A stretch of 16,406 nt of DNA from Dehalococcoidia bacterium. GTDB lineage: Bacteria; Chloroflexota; Dehalococcoidia; Dehalococcoidales; JAUWZL01. Under the pieces are notes generated by a model, which was not told where the DNA came from, made no database searches, and saw nothing but the letters and a program-made list of their open reading frames with translations. The first letter of the stretch is position 1. The number at the start of each line of letters is the position of its first letter. The stretch covers positions 1 through 16,406 of the forward strand of contig JAUWZL010000003.1 of assembly GCA_030615305.1 (NCBI GenBank). Direction: 5' to 3'. Of this stretch, positions 5,339 to 12,255 are shown one piece after another. Made by a program: the position numbers and the translations under genes.

Positions 5339-6754
5339 CTAGCGGCGGCGCCTTTGGCCACGGTATGAGGCTCTGGTGCCCTTCTTTGCGCTCACGTCAC
5401 CTCGGTAGTCAGGAACGTTGATGTTGAAAGGTGTACTGAGCTTAGGGTCAACGAAACGGGAGCTGATGCGGCTCTCAATATCTTCCAGTGAGCTGCGGGT
5501 GGTAATCACTGTCGGTAGTTGGGCATTGTAGCGGTAATTAATGACCTGATAGAGCTTCTCCTGTGCCCAGGGAGTGGTTGCTTGTTCACCAAAATCATCT
5601 AGGACTAGTAATGGGGTGGTCTTTACACTTTCAAAGAGCTGGTCATAGGATACCTTGCTTTCGGGACTGAAGGTGGAACGTAGGTGGTCGAGAAACTCGG
5701 GCACCACTACAAACAGGGCCGGTTTCCCAGCTTGGTAGCGGTAGTTGACAATAGCTGACGCCAGGTGTGTCTTGCCGCAGCCGGTGACACCCTGAAAGAC
5801 CAGCCAGCTTCCGGGTGATTTAGCGTAGTCCAGGGCCAGTCTGTAAGCCTCCTCAAGGCTCTCGCGTTGTTCTGGCACCAGGTTGACCCGTCGCCAGTCA
5901 AAATTGTTAAAGGTCATTTGTTTTTGCAACTCCAGTCCCGGTGCCCAAGCATAATCCAGACTATAAGCTTGTTTTTCTTCTAGTGTATGAATCTGGCATA
6001 GCGTATTATCTGTTAGTCGGCTGCGAATTCTTTCGTCTAGTTGTTCAATGGGGGTGCTGGTAGCAATCACGGTAGGCAGTTCCTGGTTGTAGCGGTGATT
6101 CAGCAGCTGGTCTAGCTTCTCCTTAGCCCAGGGAGTGCTGCTATGTGTACCCAAGTCATCTAAAATGAGTAGCGGGGCATTGCGTACTTGGTCAAAGGAT
6201 TGGTCATATGGCATTTCTCGGTCAGGGTTGAAGGTAGAACGCAGGTCATCTAGAAGGTCGGGGGTCGTTTTATACAGAGCCGGGTGCCCCTGTTTGGTAC
6301 GCTCGTTAGCGATAGCCGCTGCCAGGTGTGTCTTGCCGCAGCCGCTGGGGCCGACTAGAACTAGCCAGCCCTTGGGCTCACTGGCAAATGCTTTGGCTGC
6401 CTCATAGGCCTCGCGGAATTGCTGCTGATTTAAGGGATAGCCACTCCTGCCCTGTGGTACCAGATTATCAAAGGTAAGCCGCTTTAGAGAGCCCAGATTG
6501 CTGTATTGCTCTAAGCGAGTCCGGAGTTCCTTATCCTTTTCATTAAGAGTGCAGTGGCAGGTGACCACCCGGCTGAAATCTGGCTTACCCGAGGGAAGGG
6601 ATGGGTGGACAAATCTGGCTCCTTTACAGACAGGGCAAATTGAGTCCGGTGAAGGTTCTTCGGCCTCTTCAGTGCCGCCTGACCATGTGTCCATATTTGC
6701 CCTTGATGTATTTATCCGGGTCTTCTTTTTCAGAGTCTCGCCTATATGCTCCAT
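5339..6754 (-). CDS. DnaC/DnaI-like helicase loader with two tandem AAA+ modules
   Basis: A 471-residue protein, almost twice the usual length of DnaC or DnaI. The N-terminus has a probable zinc cluster (Cys40, Cys43, Cys66, Cys68). Two AAA+ modules follow. Module 1 has Walker A GPSGCGKTH at 135-143, Walker B LLILDD at 195-200, sensor 1 ATST at 231-234 and arginines in ERIRSRL at 241-247. Module 2 has GVTGCGKTH at 322-330, LLVLDD at 382-387, TTRS at 418-421 and SRISSRF at 428-434. The modules align without gaps over about 130 residues, offset by exactly 187, with about half the positions identical by eye. DnaC/DnaI proteins load the DnaB hexamer onto DNA, and the neighbours dnaD and dnaB fit that role. 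The C-terminus is arginine-rich (GQRRRR). ATG 6754 is used (GGAAGG and AGGAG upstream), overlapping dnaD by 86 bases; ATG 6694 (AAGGG upstream) is the alternative. An IstB-type ATPase is excluded by context. Confidence 0.88.
   Translation of the reverse strand: MEHIGETLKKKTRINTSRANMDTWSGGTEEAEEPSPDSICPVCKGARFVHPSLPSGKPDFSRVVTCHCTLNEKDKELRTRLEQYSNLGSLKRLTFDNLVPQGRSGYPLNQQQFREAYEAAKAFASEPKGWLVLVGPSGCGKTHLAAAIANERTKQGHPALYKTTPDLLDDLRSTFNPDREMPYDQSFDQVRNAPLLILDDLGTHSSTPWAKEKLDQLLNHRYNQELPTVIATSTPIEQLDERIRSRLTDNTLCQIHTLEEKQAYSLDYAWAPGLELQKQMTFNNFDWRRVNLVPEQRESLEEAYRLALDYAKSPGSWLVFQGVTGCGKTHLASAIVNYRYQAGKPALFVVVPEFLDHLRSTFSPESKVSYDQLFESVKTTPLLVLDDFGEQATTPWAQEKLYQVINYRYNAQLPTVITTRSSLEDIESRISSRFVDPKLSTPFNINVPDYRGDVSAKKGTRASYRGQRRRR
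5760..5783 (-). repeat. Direct repeat copy B (Walker A region of AAA+ module 2)
   Basis: These 24 bases are identical to 6321-6344. The two copies are 561 bp (187 codons) apart and in frame, and cover the codons for the CGKTHLA part of the second P-loop. They are the most obvious DNA-level trace of the internal duplication in the loader gene. Confidence 0.85.
6321..6344 (-). repeat. Direct repeat copy A (Walker A region of AAA+ module 1)
   Basis: Identical over 24 bases to 5760-5783, encoding the same P-loop residues in the first AAA+ module. Outside this block the two modules have diverged at DNA level, so the duplication is not very recent, or this block is kept by selection or gene conversion. 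Confidence 0.85.
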
Positions 6755-7385
6755 CTCTCCTGCCTTCCGTAGTCCAGCGCTCTAGAATTGCTGAAATATA
6801 GTCCCATTTGCGTTTGTTCTGATTAACCGCTTTCTTAATAGCATCCTTAATCCAGTTCTCAGGGTAGAGCTTTTCCGCTTCTTTTAGTTCCTCGGCAATC
6901 ATCGGTGTCAACATGCCGATGTTCTCTTCATAAAGGGTGAAGATATTGGGTAGTTCCTCAGTCTGGGCGGGGAACTTCGTCCTGACTGTAAGCCCGGGAA
7001 GCTTGAGCTCTCCATTTTGAACCTTGGCCATCGCCTGTCTATCGGACGGGGTGTTAAGGAAGTAAATATCTTCAGGCTTGCCATCACAGTCTACTACCAG
7101 ATGTAGTATGGTTCCCCTCTTGGTGGTCAGTTCCAGAGCACTTCTAAGTGCCTCTTCAGCCGATTTGGTAGTCTGCCCGAGGCTTCTCATCAGGCTGCTA
7201 TTGCTTAATAGCTCGCCAAAGCTTACGAAGCGAGGGTAGCCCCTTTTGATGTAAATTGCCATAAAAATGTGTAGTGCAGTCTTTAGCTCGGTTATATCGC
7301 TAATCTGTGGCATTAGGTGGCTGAAAAAAAGATTTGGGATCGGAGTAAATTCCATCTTGGCCGGGAAACCAGTAAAATGCTTCAT
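6669..7385 (-). CDS. DnaD-domain primosome protein
   Basis: The 238-residue protein ends in a DnaD/DnaB_2 domain at about 147-205. The signature features are FTLYEENIGMLTP at 149-161, the acidic helix EELKEAEKLY, then WIKDAIKKAVNQN and a closing WDYISAILERW at 194-204. Residues about 15-115 look like the winged-helix half (KTALHIFMAIYIKRGYPRFV), as in phage replication proteins and DnaD. In low-GC Gram-positives DnaD acts between DnaA or PriA and the DnaB-DnaI pair when helicase is loaded. Here the gene lies directly between the helicase and the loader, which supports the same job. The start ATG overlaps the dnaB stop as ATGA, indicating translational coupling; an internal Met11 has no good ribosome site. 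The last 30 residues are charged and probably disordered. I give no symbol because orthology to B. subtilis dnaD is unproven. Confidence 0.88.
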   Translation of the reverse strand: MKHFTGFPAKMEFTPIPNLFFSHLMPQISDITELKTALHIFMAIYIKRGYPRFVSFGELLSNSSLMRSLGQTTKSAEEALRSALELTTKRGTILHLVVDCDGKPEDIYFLNTPSDRQAMAKVQNGELKLPGLTVRTKFPAQTEELPNIFTLYEENIGMLTPMIAEELKEAEKLYPENWIKDAIKKAVNQNKRKWDYISAILERWTTEGRRDGAYRRDSEKEDPDKYIKGKYGHMVRRH

Positions 7386-8752
7386 AGCAACGTTGGCTCC
7401 GCTTTGGCAATATTTTCAAACTTGACCAGGCTATGCCGGAAACGTAGCTTTACCTGACCGGTGGGCCCGTTACGGTGCTTGGCAATTATGATATCGGCCA
7501 TTTCTCTCGGGTATTCTTTATCCGGGTGATCTTTTTGCCAATCCTCCTCATTATAGTAGACCTCATCCCGGTAGATAAAAATAACCAGGTCAGCATCCTG
7601 CTCAATACTGCCGCTTTCGCGCAGGTCAGATAGTTGAGGTATGTGTGATGCCCGCCATTCCACGGCCCGGCTGAGCTGTGAGACGGCAATCACCGGTACT
7701 TTTAGCTCGCGGGCCAGTGCCTTTAGGGAGCGGGAGATGTAGCTGATTTCCTGAACCCTGTTTTCAACTCTGCCGTCACTCTGCAGCAGTTGCAGGTAGT
7801 CAACAATAATGAGGTCAATGCCGCGTTCATAGTGGAGTCGGCGGGCCTTGCTCCTCATCTCCACCATTCGGAGTCGGGGGGAGTCATCAATATAGATAGG
7901 TGCCTCCGAGAGTTTGCCCTGGGCTTCCATAATCCGCCTTTCCTCATCCTCTGTGTTCAGCCCGAGGCGAATCCGCCTTGAGTTTACCCCTGATTCGCTG
8001 GAGAGAAGGCGCTGCACCAGTGCCTCGCGGAACATCTCCAGGCTGAACAGGGCCACGCAAGCCCCCTGTTCCACGGCGGCGTTTCGGGTGATGTTGAGCA
8101 CCAGGCTGGTCTTGCCCATGCTCGTTCTGCCGGCAACTATAATCAGGTCAGCACGCTGGAAGCCACCCAAGAAGTCATCCAGCCCGGTAAGGCCTGATAG
8201 CACTTGGGGGATTGGCTGATAGCCTTCTGCTTCTGGTGGGGGAGGGACCTCAAAGTATCTGTCCAGCACTTGTTTGATGTGGATAAAGTCCAGTGTACCT
8301 CGTTCATGGCGAAGCTGGAACAGGGCATCCTCGGCCCTATTAAGGGCGGAACTAACATCCGGGTCGGCTTCATAGCCAATGTGGGATATTCTATCGGCTG
8401 CTGAAATTAGCTGGCGCATTATTGACAGGCGATAAACGATTCGGGCGTAGTGTTCAATGTCAAGCGAGGTAGGCACTACAGATATGAGGTGACTAAGGTA
8501 GGCGGCACCACCGCATTTTTCCAGTTTCCCCTGTCGGTCCAGCTCTTGAGCCACTGTTATCTGGTTTATTGCCTCATCACGCTTATAAAGCGACAGGCAG
8601 GCCTGGTATATCCACCTGTTTTGCTCACTGTAGAAATCTTCCGGCTGCAGCCGGATGGCCACTTCATAGATGGCTTTGCCATCAATAAGCAGCGAGCCGT
8701 TTACCGACTCCTCAGCATCAATGTCATGTGGCGGCAGTTTATCATTGGGCAT
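7382..8752 (-). CDS. dnaB: Replicative DNA helicase DnaB
   Basis: DnaB is the hexameric 5'-3' helicase at the replication fork. The 456-residue protein has the N-terminal helical domain (PHDIDAEESVNGSLLID and on to about 105), a linker helix at about 160-185, and a RecA-like motor. Walker A is GRTSMGKTS at 208-216, and SLEM is at 237-240. Walker B is IIVDYLQLL at 315-323. SQLSRAVE is at 358-365, SDLRESGSIEQDAD at 375-388, and KHRNGPTG at 425-432 holds the arginine finger (Arg427). Length and motifs are typical and there is no intein, although one is common in this gene. Its ATG overlaps the rplI stop by one base (TAATG), and its stop overlaps the dnaD gene as ATGA. Expression is therefore probably tied to L9 upstream and primosome proteins downstream. 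Confidence 0.97.
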   Translation of the reverse strand: MPNDKLPPHDIDAEESVNGSLLIDGKAIYEVAIRLQPEDFYSEQNRWIYQACLSLYKRDEAINQITVAQELDRQGKLEKCGGAAYLSHLISVVPTSLDIEHYARIVYRLSIMRQLISAADRISHIGYEADPDVSSALNRAEDALFQLRHERGTLDFIHIKQVLDRYFEVPPPPEAEGYQPIPQVLSGLTGLDDFLGGFQRADLIIVAGRTSMGKTSLVLNITRNAAVEQGACVALFSLEMFREALVQRLLSSESGVNSRRIRLGLNTEDEERRIMEAQGKLSEAPIYIDDSPRLRMVEMRSKARRLHYERGIDLIIVDYLQLLQSDGRVENRVQEISYISRSLKALARELKVPVIAVSQLSRAVEWRASHIPQLSDLRESGSIEQDADLVIFIYRDEVYYNEEDWQKDHPDKEYPREMADIIIAKHRNGPTGQVKLRFRHSLVKFENIAKAEPTLL

Positions 8753-9207
8753 TAGCCAGCCTCCTCTTCGCCAACAGTGACCTTTATTTTGGGTATTACA
8801 TCCTTGGCCAGTCTGATGGCTACATCAAAACTGCCCAGTTCGCGGATGGGCTCAGCCAACTCTATCTTTCTTTTGTCAACGGTTATCCCGGTTGTTCTTT
8901 CCAGCGCAGCGGCAATATCAGCGCTGGTGACCCGGCCATAGAGTCGTTCCTTGGCGCCAGCTTTGGCCTTAAGGGTGATCTCCTTGCCTTCTAGCTGGTC
9001 AGCCATCCTAGCCAGTTCAGTCTCCATTTTTTCCTGTTTCTTGGTTTGTTCCCGGCCTTGGGCTTCAAGCCGGCTGGTTATTTCAGGCCTAACCAAGGCG
9101 GCCAGCTTTTTGGGTATGAGAAAGTTTCTGCCATAGCCATCAGCTACCTCTTTTACTTCGCCGGCTTTGGCTATATTGGGCACATCTTCTAGAAAAACGA
9201 CCTTCAT
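8752..9207 (-). CDS. rplI: 50S ribosomal protein L9
   Basis: L9 binds 23S rRNA near the L1 stalk and affects reading-frame maintenance. The 151-residue protein has the N-terminal rRNA-binding domain ending in the signature DGYGRNFLIPKKLA at 23-36. A long charged connecting helix (about 40-75, RLEAQGREQTKKQEKMETEL) leads to a C-terminal domain containing KERLYGRVTSADIA at 86-99. Length is normal. The ATG has AAGGA nine bases upstream. rplI next to dnaB is a common bacterial arrangement. It follows trxB by 22 bp and overlaps dnaB by one base. Confidence 0.97.
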   Translation of the reverse strand: MKVVFLEDVPNIAKAGEVKEVADGYGRNFLIPKKLAALVRPEITSRLEAQGREQTKKQEKMETELARMADQLEGKEITLKAKAGAKERLYGRVTSADIAAALERTTGITVDKRKIELAEPIRELGSFDVAIRLAKDVIPKIKVTVGEEEAG

Positions 9208-9228
9208 AGTTTGCTATCCTTAATAAGT

Positions 9229-9258
9229 ATTATACTTCAACAGATGGTGGGGTGAAAA
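9229..9258 (-). promoter_or_regulatory. Possible internal promoter for rplI-dnaB at the end of trxB
   Basis: On the minus strand a perfect TATAAT (complement of 9229-9234) overlaps the trxB stop codon. It has a TTTTCA 18 bp upstream (complement of 9253-9258, four of six matches). The start point would be near 9222, about 15 bases before rplI. It could give the ribosomal-replication block its own expression within the longer operon. The -10 is good but the -35 is weak. Confidence 0.4.
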
Positions 9259-10180
9259 CCTGTTCTCCGTCAATAAATTTCTTGGCACTCACGGCGGCGG
9301 TAGCGCCGTCGCCGGCAACGGCTATGGTCTGCCGGATAGAACCCGAGCGAATATCACCGGCGGCGAAAATACCCGGTATTTTGGTCTGCATCCCGGCGTC
9401 AACGATGATACGACCTTGCTCATCCAGTGGTAGAATATCCGCTAGGTACTCGGTATTGGGCTTTAAGCCGACAGCCATAAAGACTCCGGCCACCTCCAGG
9501 AAAGACTCCTCGCCGGTTATTACCTGCCGCAGCTTTAACTTTTGGACAAAATCCTTGCCCTCAATGGCTTCAATCACGGTATTCAATAGGAATTCTATTT
9601 TAGGTTCAGCAAAGGCTTTCTCCTGGACAATGGCAAAGGCCCGCAGCTGGTCACGGCGGTGGATCACGGTAACCTTAGATGCGAACCTGGTTAGATGCAA
9701 GGCCTCATAAATGGCGGCGTTACCACCGCCGATAACAGCCACCGGTTTATCGGTGAAAAAGGGGCCATCGCAGGTAGCACAATAGGATACTCCCTTGCCA
9801 GTAAATTCCTTTTCCCCGGGAATGCCGAGTTTTACTCTTTCCGAGCCACCGGCTACAATTACCGCCCGGGCAACAAAGTCACCATTGGTAGTCTTGATTA
9901 CTTTTTGCTCCCCATCAATTTCAATGGAGGTAACCTCAGTAAAAATGCTTTTCAGGCTGTATTTTGTTGCTTGCTCATGCATTAGCCTGGTCAGCTCAAG
10001 ACCGCTGATACCCTCTGGAAACCCCGGGTAGTTATCAACCCGCTCAGCTTCGGTTATCTTACCGCCGATTATCCTCTTTTCTATGAGCAGGCTACTTAGT
10101 CTGTCTCTGGCAGAATAAAGCCCAGCAGTGAGCCCGGCAGGTCCACCACCAATAATAACTACATCATATTCTTTTTTCAC
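9230..10180 (-). CDS. trxB: Thioredoxin-disulfide reductase
   Basis: TrxB is a cytosolic FAD enzyme that passes electrons from NAD(P)H to thioredoxin. The 316-residue protein is low-molecular-weight type. It has the FAD-binding [10 protein letters not shown] at 11-20, the redox-active pair Cys134/Cys137 in SYCATCDGP, the pyridine-nucleotide loop GGGNAA at 151-156, HRRDQLR at 174-180 (basic, favouring NADPH) and AAGDIR at 273-278. GGK at 39-41 replaces the more usual GGQ next to the flavin, and [10 protein letters not shown] replaces GGGNSAxEEA; both are mild departures. The start is GTG at 10180, with AAGGTG four bases upstream. It overlaps the plsX stop as GTGA, so the two are probably translationally coupled. 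No thioredoxin gene is in the window. A ferredoxin-NADP reductase relative is excluded by the CATC pair. Confidence 0.95.
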   Translation of the reverse strand: MKKEYDVVIIGGGPAGLTAGLYSARDRLSSLLIEKRIIGGKITEAERVDNYPGFPEGISGLELTRLMHEQATKYSLKSIFTEVTSIEIDGEQKVIKTTNGDFVARAVIVAGGSERVKLGIPGEKEFTGKGVSYCATCDGPFFTDKPVAVIGGGNAAIYEALHLTRFASKVTVIHRRDQLRAFAIVQEKAFAEPKIEFLLNTVIEAIEGKDFVQKLKLRQVITGEESFLEVAGVFMAVGLKPNTEYLADILPLDEQGRIIVDAGMQTKIPGIFAAGDIRSGSIRQTIAVAGDGATAAVSAKKFIDGEQVFTPPSVEV

Positions 10181-11169
10181 TTTTCACCTTGGCTGATTAG
10201 CTGGCAGATGTTTCCTTCTGCCGTCCGGTTGGCTAAGCCAATAGCATGTTTGATGGCCCTGGCTTGGCTGCGGCCGTGAGACACAATGACATTCCCCTTT
10301 ACTCCCAAAAGACAGGCCCCGCCATATTCTCTGTAGTCCATGCCTTTGACCAGAAAGCCCAGGCCAACATCAGCCAGCAGGGCACGCCCACGGAGGTCAT
10401 GGGCACCCTGGTTGGCGGAATGGGCTACTTGTCGCACCTTGATAAAGGAGTCCCCCAACCCCTCAACGGTCTTGATGACTATATTTCCGGTAAAACCATC
10501 AGTAACGATGACATCAGCGGTTCCCTTGGCTATATCGGTGCCCTCTATGTTACCGATGAAGTTTAAATTTGACTTATTTAGCAGCTGGTAACTTTCCTTA
10601 GTCAGGCGATTGCCCTTGGTCTCTTCTGCCCCGTTTGAGAGTAGGCCGATGCGTGGTGAGTCTATACCGAAAATATGCTGGGCATAGATACTACCCAGTT
10701 CAGCAAATTTAAGAAGGTGGCTTGGTCGGCAGTCGGCATTAGCACCGGCATCAATGAGAAGGGCCGGGGAGGAGCGGTTGAGGCTAACAAGGCTGGCTAG
10801 AGCCGGGCGCTCAATGCCTTCTATCTTGCCCAGGCTGAACAGGGCGGCACATAGCACTGCTCCGGTGTTACCGGCGGAAACAAAGGCATCAGCCTTGCCT
10901 TCTTTTAGCAAATTTATACCGACTACTATTGAGGAACGCGGCTTCTCACGTATTGCTTCCATAGGGTGCTCGTGAAAATCAATTGTTTGGCTCGCTTCGA
11001 TGAGGCTGAGGTTCAGTTTTTTTAGGTGTTTACCGGCCAGCACATGGAGCGTGGCTTTTTTGCCCACCAGAGCGATGTCCATCTTGTACTCGTGGGCGGC
11101 TTTTATGACCCCCTTAACTATTTCGTGGGGGGCATATTCGCCGCCAGAGGCATCTACGGCTATTCTCAT
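10177..11169 (-). CDS. plsX: Phosphate acyltransferase PlsX
   Basis: PlsX makes acyl-phosphate from acyl-ACP and phosphate, the donor for PlsY in glycerolipid synthesis; it is a peripheral membrane protein. The 330-residue protein has the N-terminal [15 protein letters not shown] at 6-20 (usually DAMGGDxAP), EKPRSS at 75-80, SAGNTGA at 98-104, LIDAGAN at 138-144, [13 protein letters not shown] at 175-187 and [14 protein letters not shown] at 224-237. It also has [14 protein letters not shown] near the C-terminus. All are characteristic of the family, and the length is normal. ATG 11169 has GAGGA upstream, in the 8 bp gap after the activase gene. plsX is often next to fabH/fabD or rpmF, but none is here, so this neighbourhood is unlike the standard fatty-acid cluster. 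The downstream end overlaps trxB. Confidence 0.95.
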   Translation of the reverse strand: MRIAVDASGGEYAPHEIVKGVIKAAHEYKMDIALVGKKATLHVLAGKHLKKLNLSLIEASQTIDFHEHPMEAIREKPRSSIVVGINLLKEGKADAFVSAGNTGAVLCAALFSLGKIEGIERPALASLVSLNRSSPALLIDAGANADCRPSHLLKFAELGSIYAQHIFGIDSPRIGLLSNGAEETKGNRLTKESYQLLNKSNLNFIGNIEGTDIAKGTADVIVTDGFTGNIVIKTVEGLGDSFIKVRQVAHSANQGAHDLRGRALLADVGLGFLVKGMDYREYGGACLLGVKGNVIVSHGRSQARAIKHAIGLANRTAEGNICQLISQGEK

Positions 11170-11177
11170 ATGTTTCC

Positions 11178-12149
11178 TCAGCTAAAACACCTGGTCTCTG
11201 GGGCTTCTTGCCACAGGTCACAGCGCTCTCCCCAGCTGGCCAGGACCTGGCCATTTAGGCGAAGCTGGGCTATCTCGCAGCGATAGGGACAGGCTTCACA
11301 CTCAAATGTAGAAGTGCCATACTTCTCATCACTCACACCGAAACCCTTGAACTGGCTTTCATCACTATCTATCTCTTGGTGTACCAGAAGTGCTGCTCCT
11401 ATGGCTCCCATGATTTCATGGTGGGCCGGGACGATAATTTCGGTGCCAAGCTCTTCTTTGAGTACCCTGACTATACCCTGGTTAAAGGCAACCCCACCCT
11501 GAAATACTATCGGCGGCTTGATATCCTTTCCCTGGCCGACATTACTAAGGTAATTGCGCACCAGTGTCCGGCACAGACCATAGACAATATCCTCAGTCCG
11601 ATGCCCCGTTTGCTGTTTTCCTATCATATCTGATTCGGCAAAAACGGTGCATCGGCCGGAGATATTTACTGGGCTATTGCTTTTCAGTGCCAGCCGGCTG
11701 AACTCCCGGATACTCATATTCAGGCGCTGTGCCTGGTGGTCGAGAAAACTGCCTGTGCCGGCGGCACATACCGTGTTCATGCCAAAGTCAGTTACGACAC
11801 CATCTCTGATGATGATAATTTTACTATCCTGGCCTCCGATTTCAATGACGGTTTGTGCCTGGGGAATATAGTGCAGGGCAGCGGTAGCCTGGCTGGTAAT
11901 CTCATTCTTAACTAGATCAGCGCCAACAATAACCCCGGCTAAGTAGCGGGCACTTCCCGTAGTAGCCGCCCCGCAGATATCAGCACCCTCAGGCAAGAGC
12001 TGCCTTAACTGTTTCAGTCCTTGCTGCACTGCCCTGACCGGGTTACCTTGTGTCGGCCGGTAGATGTGGCTTACAAGTTCGTTATTCCCGTCCAGCACAG
12101 CCATCTTGGTAGATACTGAGCCAACATCAATGCCCAGGTAGACTTTCAC
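11178..12149 (-). CDS. 2-hydroxyacyl-CoA dehydratase-type activase (BadF/BcrA/HgdC ATPase family)
   Basis: This family uses ATP hydrolysis and a [4Fe-4S] cluster shared between two subunits to drive low-potential electrons into 2-hydroxyacyl-CoA dehydratases or benzoyl-CoA-type reductases. The 323-residue chain has the actin-like phosphate loop [15 protein letters not shown] at 6-20. It also has IEIGGQDSK at 102-110, cluster ligands Cys128 ([13 protein letters not shown]) and Cys167 ([12 protein letters not shown]), and [10 protein letters not shown] at 216-225. The last 45 residues add a cysteine set (Cys284, 287, 291, 310, 321) beyond the roughly 260-residue core, resembling sequence that follows the core in larger fused activases. 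GTG 12149 is the start, with AAGGAG five bases upstream. No dehydratase subunit gene is near, so the partner is unknown. The oxygen-sensitive chemistry points to an anaerobe. It is the first gene of the long minus-strand run. Confidence 0.9.
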   Translation of the reverse strand: MKVYLGIDVGSVSTKMAVLDGNNELVSHIYRPTQGNPVRAVQQGLKQLRQLLPEGADICGAATTGSARYLAGVIVGADLVKNEITSQATAALHYIPQAQTVIEIGGQDSKIIIIRDGVVTDFGMNTVCAAGTGSFLDHQAQRLNMSIREFSRLALKSNSPVNISGRCTVFAESDMIGKQQTGHRTEDIVYGLCRTLVRNYLSNVGQGKDIKPPIVFQGGVAFNQGIVRVLKEELGTEIIVPAHHEIMGAIGAALLVHQEIDSDESQFKGFGVSDEKYGTSTFECEACPYRCEIAQLRLNGQVLASWGERCDLWQEAPETRCFS

Positions 12150-12154
12150 TGGCT

Positions 12155-12160
12155 CTCCTT
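12155..12160 (-). promoter_or_regulatory. Shine-Dalgarno fixing the GTG start of the activase gene
   Basis: AAGGAG on the minus strand, five bases before GTG 12149. It supports this GTG as the start although it is not ATG. Confidence 0.7.
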
Positions 12161-12195
12161 TTACCGCTGTCAGTGGTAATTAGTCTTGTCCTTCT

Positions 12196-12225
12196 ATTAT
12201 ACCTCAAGCCATAGGGGATGGGTAG
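12196..12225 (-). promoter_or_regulatory. Predicted promoter of the activase-plsX-trxB operon
   Basis: On the minus strand a perfect TATAAT (complement of 12196-12201) is preceded 17 bp upstream by TACCCA, which matches only three of six -35 bases. The start point would be near 12189, giving a leader of about 40 nt with no obvious riboswitch or hairpin. A weak -35 could indicate that an activator is needed. Confidence 0.5.
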
Positions 12226-12255
12226 TAAGCCAAGCCTTGGGTATGCCTTTTTAAA

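Noticed and set aside
12233..12243. CCAAGCCTTGG palindrome downstream of the M20 gene as terminator or operator
   Set aside because: As a hairpin it would have only a 4 bp stem with a 3-base loop, and there is no U-run in the M20 gene's direction. As an operator there is no second copy.
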